Shown here one piece after another: positions 17,475 to 27,115 of a stretch of DNA of 64,000 nucleotides. Position 1 is the stretch's first letter. The number at the start of each line of letters is the position of its first letter. Origin of the DNA: Bacteroidota bacterium (GTDB lineage Bacteria; Bacteroidota; Bacteroidia; Bacteroidales; F082). The notes beneath the pieces are model-generated. The model did not search any database and was not told the DNA's origin. It worked only from the letters and a program-made list of their open reading frames with translations. The position numbers were made by a program, and so were the translations under genes. The stretch is taken from assembly GCA_018830105.1 (NCBI GenBank), contig JAHJTC010000012.1, positions 1 to 64,000 of the forward strand. The letters run 5' to 3'.

Positions 17475-19499
17475 CTATTCGCTATAGATAAAAGCGGGAT
17501 TGCGGTAGCCGGATTCGTTTTTGTACCAGTCAGGATAAAGTTCGCCACCACTTTCAGCCCAATCGGCAAACTTTAGATGTGCCTGAATTATCTCAGCTTT
17601 CTCGATAGGATAAGCAAATTTCTCAACTATATTAATCGCCCAGGGCAAGTTTTCGCTGGTTTTATAGTACCGATTGGCTGCAGGATCGCTATCGTCGTGC
17701 CCTGTGCCTAATAAACTTAAATCGGCAAGCGATGTTGGAGCCTTATTGGGCAGATGCACCTCAACGCCTCTTTGACCATCAACGATAATAAAAGGATTGT
17801 AAGGAGGCACACCTGTTTGATTCAACGGTATTGGCTCCGACAGCTTAACCGTTACATTTAAAGTATCTGGCACCTGAAATGGAACATCAGGAGTTGTATT
17901 GGCTCCGATTCCATTGGCTTCGGGAGATAAAATCTCGTAAGAATCGTCCCATATAATAATGACAGCCTTACTATGTCCGGCTTCTGTTCCATTTGCATTG
18001 AGGTTGATGTAGTTACCTGACAAAGTTAATCCACTCACACTTTGAATTGCTGAAGAAGCAAAAGGAAATTCAATACCAAAACCATTATGGTAGTATGCAC
18101 CATGAGCCCTTAGTATAAAAGTGGCATTTATTTCAACGAGTGCATTGCTTCCATTCGTAATCTGGTTAAAATTGTAATCGATAACGGCATCATTAAAATC
18201 GTAATCACCGCGATAAGGCCACAAATCCTCAAAAGCTAGTGTGCCATAATCTCCTTCTGTGAAAAAGAAATTATCAAAAGCCTTATCCGGATCATCAGGA
18301 TAATCATCAAAATTATCAGGAATACCATCTTCATCTCCATCCTGACCGGTATAATCAATTGTTGGTAAATCAGTTAAGTCAATTGCCTGCACTGGGTTTG
18401 CAGTAACAAAAAACACAGCATCATTAAAATCATGGTCGCATCCACTGCTATTTCTTCTGATATCTTCAATTCCCAGGAGTAATCTTTCGCGTCCCGGATC
18501 GTAGAGTAAAACGGTTTGTTGTTTTAGCTCGGGATCTGTTGCAGCATTCAAATTTTTATTTGAATAAACTGTCCAACGGCTTTCCTCAACTGTGCTTCCC
18601 GTCCAACCATCGGCTATCAAGGCCCAGCTAATTGTTGTATTGGCATTATACCGTCCAAGATAAACCTTATTCCCACTTTGTAATCCACCTCCGGAACCCT
18701 GCAAAGAAGCATTGGGAAATATGATTTTAATCGAATCAATATCATCTTCATTTTGAGGCGCATTACCTGTTTCATAGGTGTAAAAACCTAGAACATTCTT
18801 ATAATTGGCTCCTTCCGTAACAAAAGTAACCCATACATCACAAGTCTCAATAAGATTAAGGTTGTGATCATACACATCAAAGAAATACTCCGGATGAGAG
18901 ATATCAAGCCGAACCCTCTCGGGCAGTGTATTATTAATATCGTCTAAAAAATCAGCTGTTATGGGATCGTTTTCAGGCTCCAGATAGTCGGGAACCCCTT
19001 GGCTGTTAAAGCCGCCCATGAATTTATACACGGCATTAGCTGCCTTTGGAACTAGTGCTGATTTAAAGGATGGAACTACAGTACTTCCTCCCAGAACAAG
19101 CTGAAAACCTGAAGCATCAAGTTCAACCTCTGTTAAGTTTACCAGTCCTAAATAATCTGTTGCAACAAAAAGTGAGCTGTAGTAAGCAGGCACCTGATAA
19201 TCTGTCACATAAAGCCCTTGTGAATCGGTAACACCACTCACAATTAACTTACCACCATCTTCAGGATCTGCAGACAACACTTCCAGTTTTACTCCTGCTA
19301 TCGGATTATCCTGATTGTCGAGCGTTGTAATTTCAAAACGTGCACCACGGGTTGTTGACCAATTAAAACTAGCAGAAACTGTCAAATCTTCCATAGCAAG
19401 GTCATCACTTACATCTGGTTTCTCAGGATCTTTTGAACAAGATGATACGCTTAATGCAAAAAAAAGTATGACTCCGAATAACGCAAGTAAATTTTTCAT
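17475..19499 (-). CDS. LruC-domain surface lipoprotein
   Basis: The 674-residue protein carries a lipoprotein signal peptide (LALSVSSC, lipid attached to the Cys) and then an Ig-like or carboxypeptidase-regulatory-like domain (about residues 45-125). A DUF4114-type segment follows with a DHDFNDAVFFV motif, then a thrombospondin-type-3-like calcium loop (DGDEDGIPDNFDDYPDDPD) and a C-terminal LruC domain beginning AFEDLWPYRGDYDFNDAVID. The paired D-x-D-FNDAV motifs suggest repeated calcium sites. ATG 19499 is preferred to an upstream TTG. It lies downstream of the Plug gene on the same strand, 109 bases away. LruC proteins are surface proteins of spirochaetes and Bacteroidota; the role here is unknown. 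Confidence 0.85.
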   Translation of the reverse strand: MKNLLALFGVILFFALSVSSCSKDPEKPDVSDDLAMEDLTVSASFNWSTTRGARFEITTLDNQDNPIAGVKLEVLSADPEDGGKLIVSGVTDSQGLYVTDYQVPAYYSSLFVATDYLGLVNLTEVELDASGFQLVLGGSTVVPSFKSALVPKAANAVYKFMGGFNSQGVPDYLEPENDPITADFLDDINNTLPERVRLDISHPEYFFDVYDHNLNLIETCDVWVTFVTEGANYKNVLGFYTYETGNAPQNEDDIDSIKIIFPNASLQGSGGGLQSGNKVYLGRYNANTTISWALIADGWTGSTVEESRWTVYSNKNLNAATDPELKQQTVLLYDPGRERLLLGIEDIRRNSSGCDHDFNDAVFFVTANPVQAIDLTDLPTIDYTGQDGDEDGIPDNFDDYPDDPDKAFDNFFFTEGDYGTLAFEDLWPYRGDYDFNDAVIDYNFNQITNGSNALVEINATFILRAHGAYYHNGFGIEFPFASSAIQSVSGLTLSGNYINLNANGTEAGHSKAVIIIWDDSYEILSPEANGIGANTTPDVPFQVPDTLNVTVKLSEPIPLNQTGVPPYNPFIIVDGQRGVEVHLPNKAPTSLADLSLLGTGHDDSDPAANRYYKTSENLPWAINIVEKFAYPIEKAEIIQAHLKFADWAESGGELYPDWYKNESGYRNPAFIYSE

Positions 19500-19608
19500 T
19501 TCATTTTTTTTGTTCAAAAATCAAATCTTATTCCAAAACCCCTAATATACTTAATAACAGTATTTTAAATAAATCATGCTTAGCCAATTTTTCCCAAAAT
19601 GAAACTAA

Positions 19609-20913
19609 TCAAGGATGTGAGGGAATTTCGGCCACTCCAACCAATTGGTCAAACGAAGTACCAGGCTTGCGATAATAACAGAAAATACTATACAAGTTGT
19701 TGGTATCCCAATGATTACCTTCAATTGGTGCAACAGAGGCTTTATGTTGTCCCTTTTCAGCTACACCATATATATAATCATAGTATCCCTGTTTCAGAAA
19801 TATTGCTCCCTGATAGCCTTTTCTTTTAAAATTATAGGTCAGCATATTTTTTTCATCAAGATTCCAATCATTGAGTGCGCCAATCACAAACACTTCTTCA
19901 TGAGTAAAGGGGGCGTCGGCCTCCAAAAAAAACTCTACCCAGGCATAATCGCCCTCTATATCAGTATCCTGATCATTCCTGGCTTTGATCAATTTTTGAC
20001 CATAAATATCAGGTTCGGAACTGTAATCGAGCAAAACACGACGTTTATCAGGCCAAAGCCGAACGGTGTAATAATTGGGTTCCTGAAAAATACGTTCTAT
20101 ATTCTCGGCCTGATACCTGAAACTTTTCATATCAAAGTGCCTGAATTGATTTCCGCCATCGAAAAGTGTTTCATCCTCATACTCAAAGCTAAGTTGATCG
20201 GGGTACACATAATTTGGTTTCAAAGCCATGACGGCATTGTCCCAGCGATTATTTTGCCGAATGACCAAATTGACCGCCTGCTGCGCATTTGTAAAAAAAA
20301 CATTGGAGGCATTTATTTTAACATCAACCTGCTGCATCTGGCGCGAAACAGAGACTTTTCGGGCGTATTGCGGAATATGGGCCTTGATTGATACCTGTGG
20401 GTCAACAAGCATGAGTCGGCGCGTAAACAAAATCTGCTCTGCATTGAGCGACTCTTCATAAACAACAAGCAAATAATTACCGGATTTGGTGAGTTGCATT
20501 TGTGAACCCGGTAACAATACATCGTAATGCACATAGGGTGTTAGTGTATTTAATGAAAATCGATACTGATCGATACGTTCTTCATCAAAGCCACTCAAAT
20601 ATTCCATCCTCTGCAAATCTGAAGGTTTCCAGTCGTGGGTGCAATGAATAAAAGTATATTGATAGGTATTGGCATAGTCGCCTAAGACATCAAACGACAG
20701 CAAAAGTTTTTCGGTCTGATCAGTTAATAAAATCAGAGGTTCTAAAAGAGGTTCATCAATAGGATGTAATAAAACGGTTTGAATACTTTCATCATAGATT
20801 TCATTCTTGAATTCAAGAAAATCATAAGATTGGGCATGGAGGGTATTAAAAATGAAGAGTAAAAATACGGCAAAGAATCTCGCGCCATGCTTAGCAATTA
20901 TTAAATATTTCAT
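19609..20913 (-). CDS. type IX secretion system Plug protein (DUF5103)
   Basis: This 434-residue exported protein has a signal peptide ending near FNTLHAQ. Its N-terminal half carries DUF5103 features: EIYDESIQTVLLHP, LLSFDVLGDYANTYQYTFIHC, WKPSDLQRMEYLSGF, YRFSLNTLTPYVHYDVLLP, and SGNYLLVVYE. The C-terminal part includes an E-set-like segment (EVFVIGALNDWNLDEKNMLTY). In Flavobacterium the Plug closes the periplasmic side of the SprA translocon channel (established for the family). It has its own promoter, transcribed away from nqrA, and LruC follows it. It is the second T9SS component found in this window, after porT. Confidence 0.88.
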   Translation of the reverse strand: MKYLIIAKHGARFFAVFLLFIFNTLHAQSYDFLEFKNEIYDESIQTVLLHPIDEPLLEPLILLTDQTEKLLLSFDVLGDYANTYQYTFIHCTHDWKPSDLQRMEYLSGFDEERIDQYRFSLNTLTPYVHYDVLLPGSQMQLTKSGNYLLVVYEESLNAEQILFTRRLMLVDPQVSIKAHIPQYARKVSVSRQMQQVDVKINASNVFFTNAQQAVNLVIRQNNRWDNAVMALKPNYVYPDQLSFEYEDETLFDGGNQFRHFDMKSFRYQAENIERIFQEPNYYTVRLWPDKRRVLLDYSSEPDIYGQKLIKARNDQDTDIEGDYAWVEFFLEADAPFTHEEVFVIGALNDWNLDEKNMLTYNFKRKGYQGAIFLKQGYYDYIYGVAEKGQHKASVAPIEGNHWDTNNLYSIFCYYRKPGTSFDQLVGVAEIPSHP

Positions 20914-20942
20914 AAGGTAGTGATTGAGCGATGGATTTAATA

Positions 20943-20950
20943 CAAATATA
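20943..20950 (-). promoter_or_regulatory. -7 promoter element (TATATTTG) of the Plug gene
   Basis: It is an exact minus-strand match 29 bases before the ATG. Confidence 0.6.
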
Positions 20951-21007
20951 GGTAATGTTCTACTTATAACAGCTAAATGCGTAAAAATTCATCAATCACA
21001 GTTTTTA

Positions 21008-21021
21008 TTGATATAGATCAA
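21008..21021. promoter_or_regulatory. perfect FNR/CRP-type box (TTGAT-N4-ATCAA)
   Basis: TTGATATAGATCAA is an exact match to the FNR consensus half-sites with the correct 4-base spacing. It sits in the divergent region between the Plug gene (minus) and the nqr operon (plus), about 80 bases upstream of the likely nqr -7 element and about 60 bases upstream of the Plug -7 element. A second, looser TTGATCA occurs at about 21053-21059. Confidence 0.55.
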
Positions 21022-21067
21022 AAAAACTATTGATTAAGAAAGTGAATTATTTGATCATTTATACTAA

Positions 21068-21105
21068 AAAGCGCTTTCACCAAAAAAATTTAATTCGTTT
21101 CTTTG
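21068..21105 (+). promoter_or_regulatory. probable nqr operon promoter with overlapping palindrome
   Basis: TTTCTTTG at 21098-21105 differs from TAnnTTTG by one base. A perfect palindrome AAAGCGCTTT (21068-21077) lies about 20 bases upstream, over the expected -33 position, and could be an operator. The ATG of nqrA (21136) is 31 bases downstream. Confidence 0.4.
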
Positions 21106-21135
21106 CATAATATTCAAATATATACGAAGGTAGAT

Positions 21136-22485
21136 ATGTCAACCGTCACAAAAATTAAAAAAGGCCTCGATATCAAATTGATAGGCGAAGCTGAGAAAAC
21201 GATTAAAGATCTTGTCACGGATCAATTTGCCATCAAACCCACCGATTTTATTGGTGTATTTCCCAAAATGCTTGTCAGGGAAGGCGATACTGTTAAAGCA
21301 GGAACACCGCTTTTTGTTGACAAATACCGGGACAATATTGTTTTTACATCATGTGTAAGCGGTAAGGTTAAGGAGGTAAAGAGAGGTGCAAAAAGGGTTT
21401 TACTCGAGGTAAAAATTGAGGCTGATGGCAAGGAAGAGGCCGTTGACTTTAAGGCCGAAGATCCTACAAAACTCAGCCGCGATGCTGTTGTTAAGAAGCT
21501 ATTGGATAGTGGAGTCTGGCCTTTTATCAGGCAACGTCCTTATTCGGTTATCGCCAACCCCAGCGATAAGCCCAAAGCCATTTTCATTTCCACTTTTGAC
21601 ACAGCACCCCTTGGTCCGGATAACGATTTGGTAGTTCACGGACATGGCGAGGCTTTTCAAACCGGCCTCAATGCTTTGTTGAAGCTCACGGAAGGCAAAA
21701 TTCACCTTAATTTGGATGCTAATGCAGCTCATTCCAAGGTGTTTACAAATTCTAAAGGAGTACAATTCAATGAGTTCTCAGGGCCGCATCCGGCAGGAAA
21801 TGTTGGTGTTCAAATCAACAAGATTTCGCCTCTAAACAAAGGTGAGGTCATTTGGTATTTATACCCGCAGGACGTGCTTGCAATTGGCAGGTTGTTTTTG
21901 ACCGGAACTTACGATGCCACAAGAGTTATCGCCTTAACAGGTTCGGAAGTACTGCGCCCGGCTTACTATAAAACCAAGATTGGCGCAGCAGTTGAGCCGA
22001 TGGTAAAAGGCAATGTTTCCGATAAAGAAAAACGTTACATCAGTGGCAATGTGCTTACCGGCGACAAAACCGACCTCGACAGCTATATTGGCTTTTACCA
22101 TACTCAGGTAACTGTAATTCCTGAGGGCAACTACTTCGAACTATTTGGATGGGCATTGCCTGGATTTGATAAGTTTAGCATGTCGAAATCATTTCCTTCT
22201 TTTTTATTCAAAAACAAGAAATACCGGCTCGACACCAACCTTCACGGCGGTGAGCGAGCCTTTGTTATGACTGGTCAGTTCGAAAAAGTTTTTCCTTTTG
22301 ATATTTATCCCATGCAGCTCATTAAGGCCATCATGGTTGAAGATATTGATATGATGGAAAATCTGGGGATCTATGAAGTTGACGAAGAAGATTTTGCGTT
22401 GTGTGAAGTAGTAGACACCTCCAAAACAAACCTTCAGGAAATTGTGCGCAGAGGATTGGATCTGATGCGTAAAGAAATGAGTTAA
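21136..22485 (+). CDS. nqrA: Na+-translocating NADH:quinone reductase subunit A
   Basis: This 449-residue cytoplasmic subunit of the Na+-NQR complex starts with the motif KIKKGLDIKLIGEA and contains the biotinyl-lipoyl-like N-terminal region (KMLVREGDTVKAGTPLFVDK). Further markers are the SGPHPAGNVGVQI motif and the SLBB-like C-terminal half. NqrA contacts quinone and the membrane subunits. ATG 21136 is chosen over an upstream TTG at 21103 because the latter overlaps the -7 element. It is the first gene of nqrABCDEF; nqrB follows after 19 bases. Gene order is the standard one. Confidence 0.97.
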   Translation: MSTVTKIKKGLDIKLIGEAEKTIKDLVTDQFAIKPTDFIGVFPKMLVREGDTVKAGTPLFVDKYRDNIVFTSCVSGKVKEVKRGAKRVLLEVKIEADGKEEAVDFKAEDPTKLSRDAVVKKLLDSGVWPFIRQRPYSVIANPSDKPKAIFISTFDTAPLGPDNDLVVHGHGEAFQTGLNALLKLTEGKIHLNLDANAAHSKVFTNSKGVQFNEFSGPHPAGNVGVQINKISPLNKGEVIWYLYPQDVLAIGRLFLTGTYDATRVIALTGSEVLRPAYYKTKIGAAVEPMVKGNVSDKEKRYISGNVLTGDKTDLDSYIGFYHTQVTVIPEGNYFELFGWALPGFDKFSMSKSFPSFLFKNKKYRLDTNLHGGERAFVMTGQFEKVFPFDIYPMQLIKAIMVEDIDMMENLGIYEVDEEDFALCEVVDTSKTNLQEIVRRGLDLMRKEMS

Positions 22486-22504
22486 TCAAATTAATAGTTA
22501 TATA

Positions 22505-23650
22505 ATGAAGCTTTTACGTGAGTTTATCGACAAACAAAAGCCCCATTTCGTAAAAGGTGGTCGATTTGAAAAGTTGGAATCGACATTTGAGGCCTTCGAA
22601 ACATTTTTGTTTGTTCCGGACAAAGTTACAGAAAGTGGTGCGCACATTCGCGATGCCATCGATATGAAACGCACCATGATTATCGTGGTGATGGCTTTAG
22701 TTCCAGCCCTGCTTTTTGGTATATGGAATGTTGGATATCAACATTTTCTATCCAATTCAATGACTCCGGATTTTTGGCCGATGATAGGATTCGGATTGCT
22801 GAAGGTTTTGCCAATTGTAGTGGTATCCTATGTAGTAGGATTGGCCATTGAATTTGCCTTTGCTCAATCCAGAGGTCACGAGGTGAATGAGGGTTTTCTC
22901 GTTTCCGGTATGCTTATCCCTTTAGTAATGCCACCTGATGTTCCGCTATGGATGGTTGCTGTTGCAACAGCTTTTGCGGTTATTATTGGCAAAGAAGTTT
23001 TTGGCGGAACAGGCATGAACATTCTTAATCCGGCGCTTACCGCCAGGGCATTTTTGTTCTTTGCTTACCCTTCAGAAATGTCGGGCGACAGGGTTTGGAT
23101 AGCTGAAAAAGCAGATGCCTACTCGGGTGCTACACCATTAGGTCATTTATTAGTGCTCGATGCTGATAAGATGCCATCAGATTGGTCGATGTTTTTGGGT
23201 ACCATTCCCGGCAGTATCGGCGAAACCTCTACGCTGGCCATTATATTGGGAGCCATAGTGCTGGTTGCCACCGGAATAGGCAGCTTAAAAATCATGCTCT
23301 CGGTAATAAGTGGCGGCTTGGTAATGGGATTGCTCTTTAATTTGTGGGGAGCTAACGCATATATGGATATACCAGCCTATCAGCACCTGATCATGGGAGG
23401 TTTTGCTTTTGGAACGGTCTTTATGGCCACTGATCCGGTGTCGGCCTCGCAAACCAACAGGGGTAAAATTATCTATGGTTTTCTAATTGGATTTATTGCT
23501 GTGCTGATACGCGTTTTCAACCCGGCCTACCCCGAAGGCATGATGCTTTCGATATTGCTGTTAAATGTTTTTGCGCCGCTGATTGACCATTATGTGCTTC
23601 AGTCGAATATAAAAAAGCGGATGAAACGAGCAAAGGCAGTTATTGCCTGA
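22505..23650 (+). CDS. nqrB: Na+-NQR subunit B (covalent FMN, riboflavin site)
   Basis: The 381-residue protein has about ten membrane helices. The covalent FMN motif DAYSGATPLG is present, with Thr210 the phosphothreonyl-FMN attachment site (D-x2-S-G-A-T). NqrB carries the main Na+ path and binds riboflavin in the family. Other family segments are GKEVFGGTGMNILNPALTARAF and FMATDPVSASQTNRGK. The FMN is attached by ApbE, which is encoded just downstream of the operon. Spacing to nqrC is 27 bases. Confidence 0.97.
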   Translation: MKLLREFIDKQKPHFVKGGRFEKLESTFEAFETFLFVPDKVTESGAHIRDAIDMKRTMIIVVMALVPALLFGIWNVGYQHFLSNSMTPDFWPMIGFGLLKVLPIVVVSYVVGLAIEFAFAQSRGHEVNEGFLVSGMLIPLVMPPDVPLWMVAVATAFAVIIGKEVFGGTGMNILNPALTARAFLFFAYPSEMSGDRVWIAEKADAYSGATPLGHLLVLDADKMPSDWSMFLGTIPGSIGETSTLAIILGAIVLVATGIGSLKIMLSVISGGLVMGLLFNLWGANAYMDIPAYQHLIMGGFAFGTVFMATDPVSASQTNRGKIIYGFLIGFIAVLIRVFNPAYPEGMMLSILLLNVFAPLIDHYVLQSNIKKRMKRAKAVIA

Positions 23651-23677
23651 GTTTATAACCGAGAAAAAAATTAAGTT

Positions 23678-24415
23678 ATGTATAGTAATGCTTATATCTT
23701 TCGTTACGCCGGAGTGATGGTGATACTCGTAGCAGCCATCCTCTCGTCTGCCGCCATGTTTTTAAAACCTATGCAGGAGCGCAACGAAGCCGTTGATAAA
23801 ATGCAAAGCATCTTATCTGCAGCTGGCATCGAGAATGTGACAACTGAAAACGCCATTGAGCTCTTCAACAATTATATTACCGATATGATTGTGGTTGATA
23901 ATGAGGGTAATATTGTTGATGATTTCAAAGGTGACGGCAAGGAAAACAGTGAGGCCTTCAAGCTCAATCTAAAGGAGCAGTTGTATAATAAATCTGTTAA
24001 CAAAGATTTCAAACTGCCTCTTTATGTGCTCGAGAAAGATGGCCAAAAAATAAATATTATTCCATTGCGCGGTGTTGGTCTTTGGGGTCCTGTTTGGGGA
24101 AATATTGCCTTAAAAAACGACTTTAACACAGTTGTTGGAGTAACCTTTAGCCATAAATCAGAAACACCGGGTTTGGGTGCTGAAATTGAAACTCCGGCAT
24201 TTGAAAGCCAGTTTCCGGGCAAAACAATTTTTAATGATCAGGGCGAGTTTGTTTCCATTGGCGTAATTAAAGGGGGTGTTTCAAATTTTCCACTCGACGT
24301 TCAGCGGCATAAGGTTGACGCTATTACCGGCGGCACAATCACTTCCAATGGAGTAAACGATATGATACAAAACGTTCTGGAAAGCTATGTTCCTTACATT
24401 CAAAAACAAGGATAA
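23678..24415 (+). CDS. nqrC: Na+-NQR subunit C (covalent FMN)
   Basis: This 245-residue protein has one N-terminal helix (about 10-30) and a large periplasmic FMN-binding domain. The attachment motif reads DAITGGTITSNGV with Thr220 as the acceptor; the usual SGAT is TGGT here, still compatible with the D-x2-[ST]-G-x-T pattern used by ApbE. Other markers are GVGLWGPVWGNIAL and SHKSETPGLGAEI. nqrD begins one base after the stop codon. Confidence 0.96.
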   Translation: MYSNAYIFRYAGVMVILVAAILSSAAMFLKPMQERNEAVDKMQSILSAAGIENVTTENAIELFNNYITDMIVVDNEGNIVDDFKGDGKENSEAFKLNLKEQLYNKSVNKDFKLPLYVLEKDGQKINIIPLRGVGLWGPVWGNIALKNDFNTVVGVTFSHKSETPGLGAEIETPAFESQFPGKTIFNDQGEFVSIGVIKGGVSNFPLDVQRHKVDAITGGTITSNGVNDMIQNVLESYVPYIQKQG

Positions 24416-24416
24416 A

Positions 24417-25073
24417 ATGAGTACTGAAAAACAAGAGAGAGAGCCGTTATTCTCGGCAAAAAACAGAAAACTACTCACCAATCCGTTGAGTACAGATAAC
24501 CCCATTACCGTGCAGGTTTTAGGTATTTGTTCCGCATTGGCCGTAACGGCCAAACTGAAACCAGCCTTCGTGATGTCGTTATCTGTTATTGCTGTTATCG
24601 TTTTTGCAAACCTGATCATTTCGCTACTGCGAAATGGGATTCCGCCACGGATCAGAATCATTGTGCAACTTGTTGTGATTGCCTCATTGGTAATTCTGGT
24701 TGACCAGATTTTGAAGGCGTTTGTATTTGATGTGAGCAAGCAATTATCTGTTTTTGTTGGTCTTATTATCACCAACTGTATTATCATGGGTCGCCTTGAA
24801 GCCTTTGCTATGGGCAACAAACCCTGGCCTTCAATCCTTGATGGAATCGGCAATGGCTTGGGTTATGCCTGGGTTCTGATAGCAGTGGGTTTTGTTCGTG
24901 AACTGTTTGGTTCCGGAACGCTTTGGGGTTATTCTGTAATACCAGAGACATTCTATAATTTCGGCTACGAAAACAATGGCTTCATGATCCTCCCTCCAAT
25001 GGCACTGATTATTGTGGGTATTATTATTTGGATTCAAAGAGCCAGGAATCCTGAGTTAGTAGAAGAGAATTAA
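24417..25073 (+). CDS. nqrD: Na+-NQR subunit D
   Basis: The 218-residue protein has six membrane helices. Cys38 (GICSALAVT) and Cys121 ([14 protein letters not shown]) are the two conserved intramembrane cysteines that, with two from NqrE, hold the iron or 2Fe-2S centre. A longer in-frame extension upstream overlaps nqrC and is not used: ATG 24417 follows the nqrC stop by one base. Homologous to RnfE. Confidence 0.97.
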   Translation: MSTEKQEREPLFSAKNRKLLTNPLSTDNPITVQVLGICSALAVTAKLKPAFVMSLSVIAVIVFANLIISLLRNGIPPRIRIIVQLVVIASLVILVDQILKAFVFDVSKQLSVFVGLIITNCIIMGRLEAFAMGNKPWPSILDGIGNGLGYAWVLIAVGFVRELFGSGTLWGYSVIPETFYNFGYENNGFMILPPMALIIVGIIIWIQRARNPELVEEN

Positions 25074-25095
25074 GCAAATTAAAAAAAATACTGCT

Positions 25096-25713
25096 ATGCA
25101 AGAATTGTTTAACATATTCGTCAAGTCGATTTTCGTCGATAATATGGTATTTGCTTACTTTTTGGGTATGTGCTCCTATCTGGCCGTATCCAAAACAGTG
25201 CAAACCTCTGTAGGCCTTGGTCTGGCTGTAATATTTGTTTTAGGTATTACTGTTCCTGTAGATTATTTACTTAACGCCTACATCCTGAAACCCGGAGCAT
25301 TGGTATGGCTTGATGCCGGTTTTGCCGATGTTGACCTAAGCTTCCTGAGTTTTATCCTATTCATTGCCATCATTGCATCTATGGTTCAGTTGGTTGAAAT
25401 GGTTGTAGAAAAATTCAGCCCTGCATTATATTCTTCCTTAGGAATCTTTCTGCCTCTGATAGCCGTTAACTGCGCCATCTTAGGAGGATCATTATTTATG
25501 CAGGAACGTGAATATCCATCCTTAGCTCAGGCTACCTCATTTGGTTTAGGATCGGGTGTAGGTTGGTTTTTGGCTATTGTAGGTATTGCTGCTATTCGCG
25601 AAAAAATCAGGTATTCAAACGTACCTGCACCATTACGTGGTCTAGGCATAACCTTTATCATTACAGGCCTAATGGGAATTGCATTTATGAGTTTCCTTGG
25701 TATAAAATTGTAG
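25096..25713 (+). CDS. nqrE: Na+-NQR subunit E
   Basis: The 205-residue protein has six membrane helices and is an inverted homologue of NqrD. Cys26 ([10 protein letters not shown]) and Cys126 ([13 protein letters not shown]) complete the membrane iron site. [20 protein letters not shown] is a family signature. It is transcribed between nqrD and nqrF with gaps of 22 and 27 bases. Maturation of this site is thought to need NqrM, a candidate for which lies 2.5 kb downstream. Confidence 0.97.
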   Translation: MQELFNIFVKSIFVDNMVFAYFLGMCSYLAVSKTVQTSVGLGLAVIFVLGITVPVDYLLNAYILKPGALVWLDAGFADVDLSFLSFILFIAIIASMVQLVEMVVEKFSPALYSSLGIFLPLIAVNCAILGGSLFMQEREYPSLAQATSFGLGSGVGWFLAIVGIAAIREKIRYSNVPAPLRGLGITFIITGLMGIAFMSFLGIKL

Positions 25714-25740
25714 AAAGTAAAACTAAAATACTTAGTAATT

Positions 25741-27003
25741 ATGACATTACTTGCAACCGGAACGGGAACCGTAATTCTTATCAGCGTGATATTTTTCCTG
25801 GTAGTGATTATACTACTGGTGGGATTGCTGCTTTTTGCCCGAAAAAAACTTACTCCGCAAGGAAAGGTAAATATTAACATTAATGAGGAAAAAGATCTGG
25901 AGGTAGATCCCGGCTCAACCTTGTTATCAACGCTATCTTCTAATAAAATTTTCCTTCCTTCTGCATGCGGCGGTGGTGGCACTTGCGCCATGTGCAAATG
26001 CCAGGTATTTGAAGGAGGAGGATCAATTTTACCTACCGAAAAAGGCTATTTCTCAAGAAAAGAACAGCAAAACAACTGGCGTCTTGGTTGCCAGGTGAAG
26101 GTGCGTGAAGACATGGTAATAGGTGTTCCTCCGGAAGTATTTGGCATCAAAAAATGGGAATGCACCGTAGTATCGAATAAAAATGTGGCTACCTTTATCA
26201 AAGAATTCGTTGTTAAACTTCCTGAAGGCGAGCATCTTGACTTTAAATCTGGAGGCTATATCCAAATAGATGTTCCAAAAATTGAGGTTGATTTCAAAAA
26301 AGATATCGAAGTTGATGAAGAATATGTTGAGGACTGGGATAACTTCAACATGTGGGATTTGAAAATGAAGAATACCGAAGAACAGTTTCGTGCCTATTCC
26401 ATGGCAAATCATCCTGCAGAAGGAAATATTGTAATGCTGAATATCCGTATTGCCACTCCTCCATGGGATCGCAAACGCAATGCCTTTATGAACGTTAACC
26501 CGGGAATCTGTTCTTCCTATATTTTTTCACGTAAGCCAGGCGACAAGGTAATGGTGAGCGGCCCTTATGGCGAGTTCCACATCAAACCAACCAAACGGGA
26601 AATGATGTTTATTGGCGGAGGTGCCGGAATGGCACCGATGCGCTCGCATTTGTTTCATTTGTTTCACACTGAAAAAACAGATCGTAAAACCACATTCTGG
26701 TATGGCGGACGTTCAAAAAGAGAACTCTTCTACATGGAGGACTTTGAAGATATCGAAAGTAAGTTCGATAATTTCACCTTTAATGTAGCCCTCTCGGAAC
26801 CCAAACCAGAAGATAACTGGAAAGGCTACATAGGGTTTATCCATCAGGTAATTATGGATAATTACCTCAAACAGCATGAAGAACCCGAAGAAATTGAGTA
26901 CTACCTTTGCGGACCACCTATGATGAATAATGCGGTATTCCAAATGCTGGATAATTTAGGTGTCCCTGAGGAAATGATCGCTTTTGATGATTTTGGCAGT
27001 TAA
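25741..27003 (+). CDS. nqrF: Na+-NQR subunit F (NADH dehydrogenase subunit)
   Basis: The 420-residue electron-entry subunit has an N-terminal helix (about 10-32), then a ferredoxin-type 2Fe-2S domain with Cys76, Cys82, Cys85 and Cys117 (CGGGGTCAMCKC). An FAD domain (RAYSMANHP) and an NADH-binding domain (GGGAGMAPMRSH, YLCGPPMMNNAV) follow; the protein ends in FDDFGS. It oxidises NADH and passes electrons into the complex. It is the last gene of the operon; a strong terminator follows. Confidence 0.98.
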   Translation: MTLLATGTGTVILISVIFFLVVIILLVGLLLFARKKLTPQGKVNININEEKDLEVDPGSTLLSTLSSNKIFLPSACGGGGTCAMCKCQVFEGGGSILPTEKGYFSRKEQQNNWRLGCQVKVREDMVIGVPPEVFGIKKWECTVVSNKNVATFIKEFVVKLPEGEHLDFKSGGYIQIDVPKIEVDFKKDIEVDEEYVEDWDNFNMWDLKMKNTEEQFRAYSMANHPAEGNIVMLNIRIATPPWDRKRNAFMNVNPGICSSYIFSRKPGDKVMVSGPYGEFHIKPTKREMMFIGGGAGMAPMRSHLFHLFHTEKTDRKTTFWYGGRSKRELFYMEDFEDIESKFDNFTFNVALSEPKPEDNWKGYIGFIHQVIMDNYLKQHEEPEEIEYYLCGPPMMNNAVFQMLDNLGVPEEMIAFDDFGS

Positions 27004-27028
27004 ACTCACACAAACTTTTTTTAATCTT

Positions 27029-27059
27029 AAACCCCGGCAATTTGTCGGGGTTTATTTTT
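27029..27059 (+). terminator. Rho-independent terminator of the nqr operon
   Basis: A 10-bp stem (27029-27038 with 27044-27053, one G-U) and a 5-base loop are followed by TTTATTTTTA. The apbE -7 element begins in the T-run. Confidence 0.9.
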
Positions 27060-27066
27060 ATCTTTG
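27059..27066 (+). promoter_or_regulatory. -7 promoter element (TATCTTTG) of apbE
   Basis: It is an exact match abutting the nqr terminator, 50 bases before the apbE ATG, so apbE can be made separately from the operon. Confidence 0.6.
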
Positions 27067-27115
27067 AATGGCGAAACAACCTGATTGCATTTAAATTATT
27101 ACAAAAACTCCTGGG

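Noticed and set aside
19645-20391. 248-codon plus-strand frame opposite the Plug gene
   Set aside because: It is antisense to a clear DUF5103 protein, is rich in Ile, Phe and Lys without any domain, and has no promoter.
24281-24853. 190-codon minus-strand frame opposite nqrC/nqrD
   Set aside because: It is a shadow of two well-supported genes; hydrophobic coding DNA often leaves long antisense frames.
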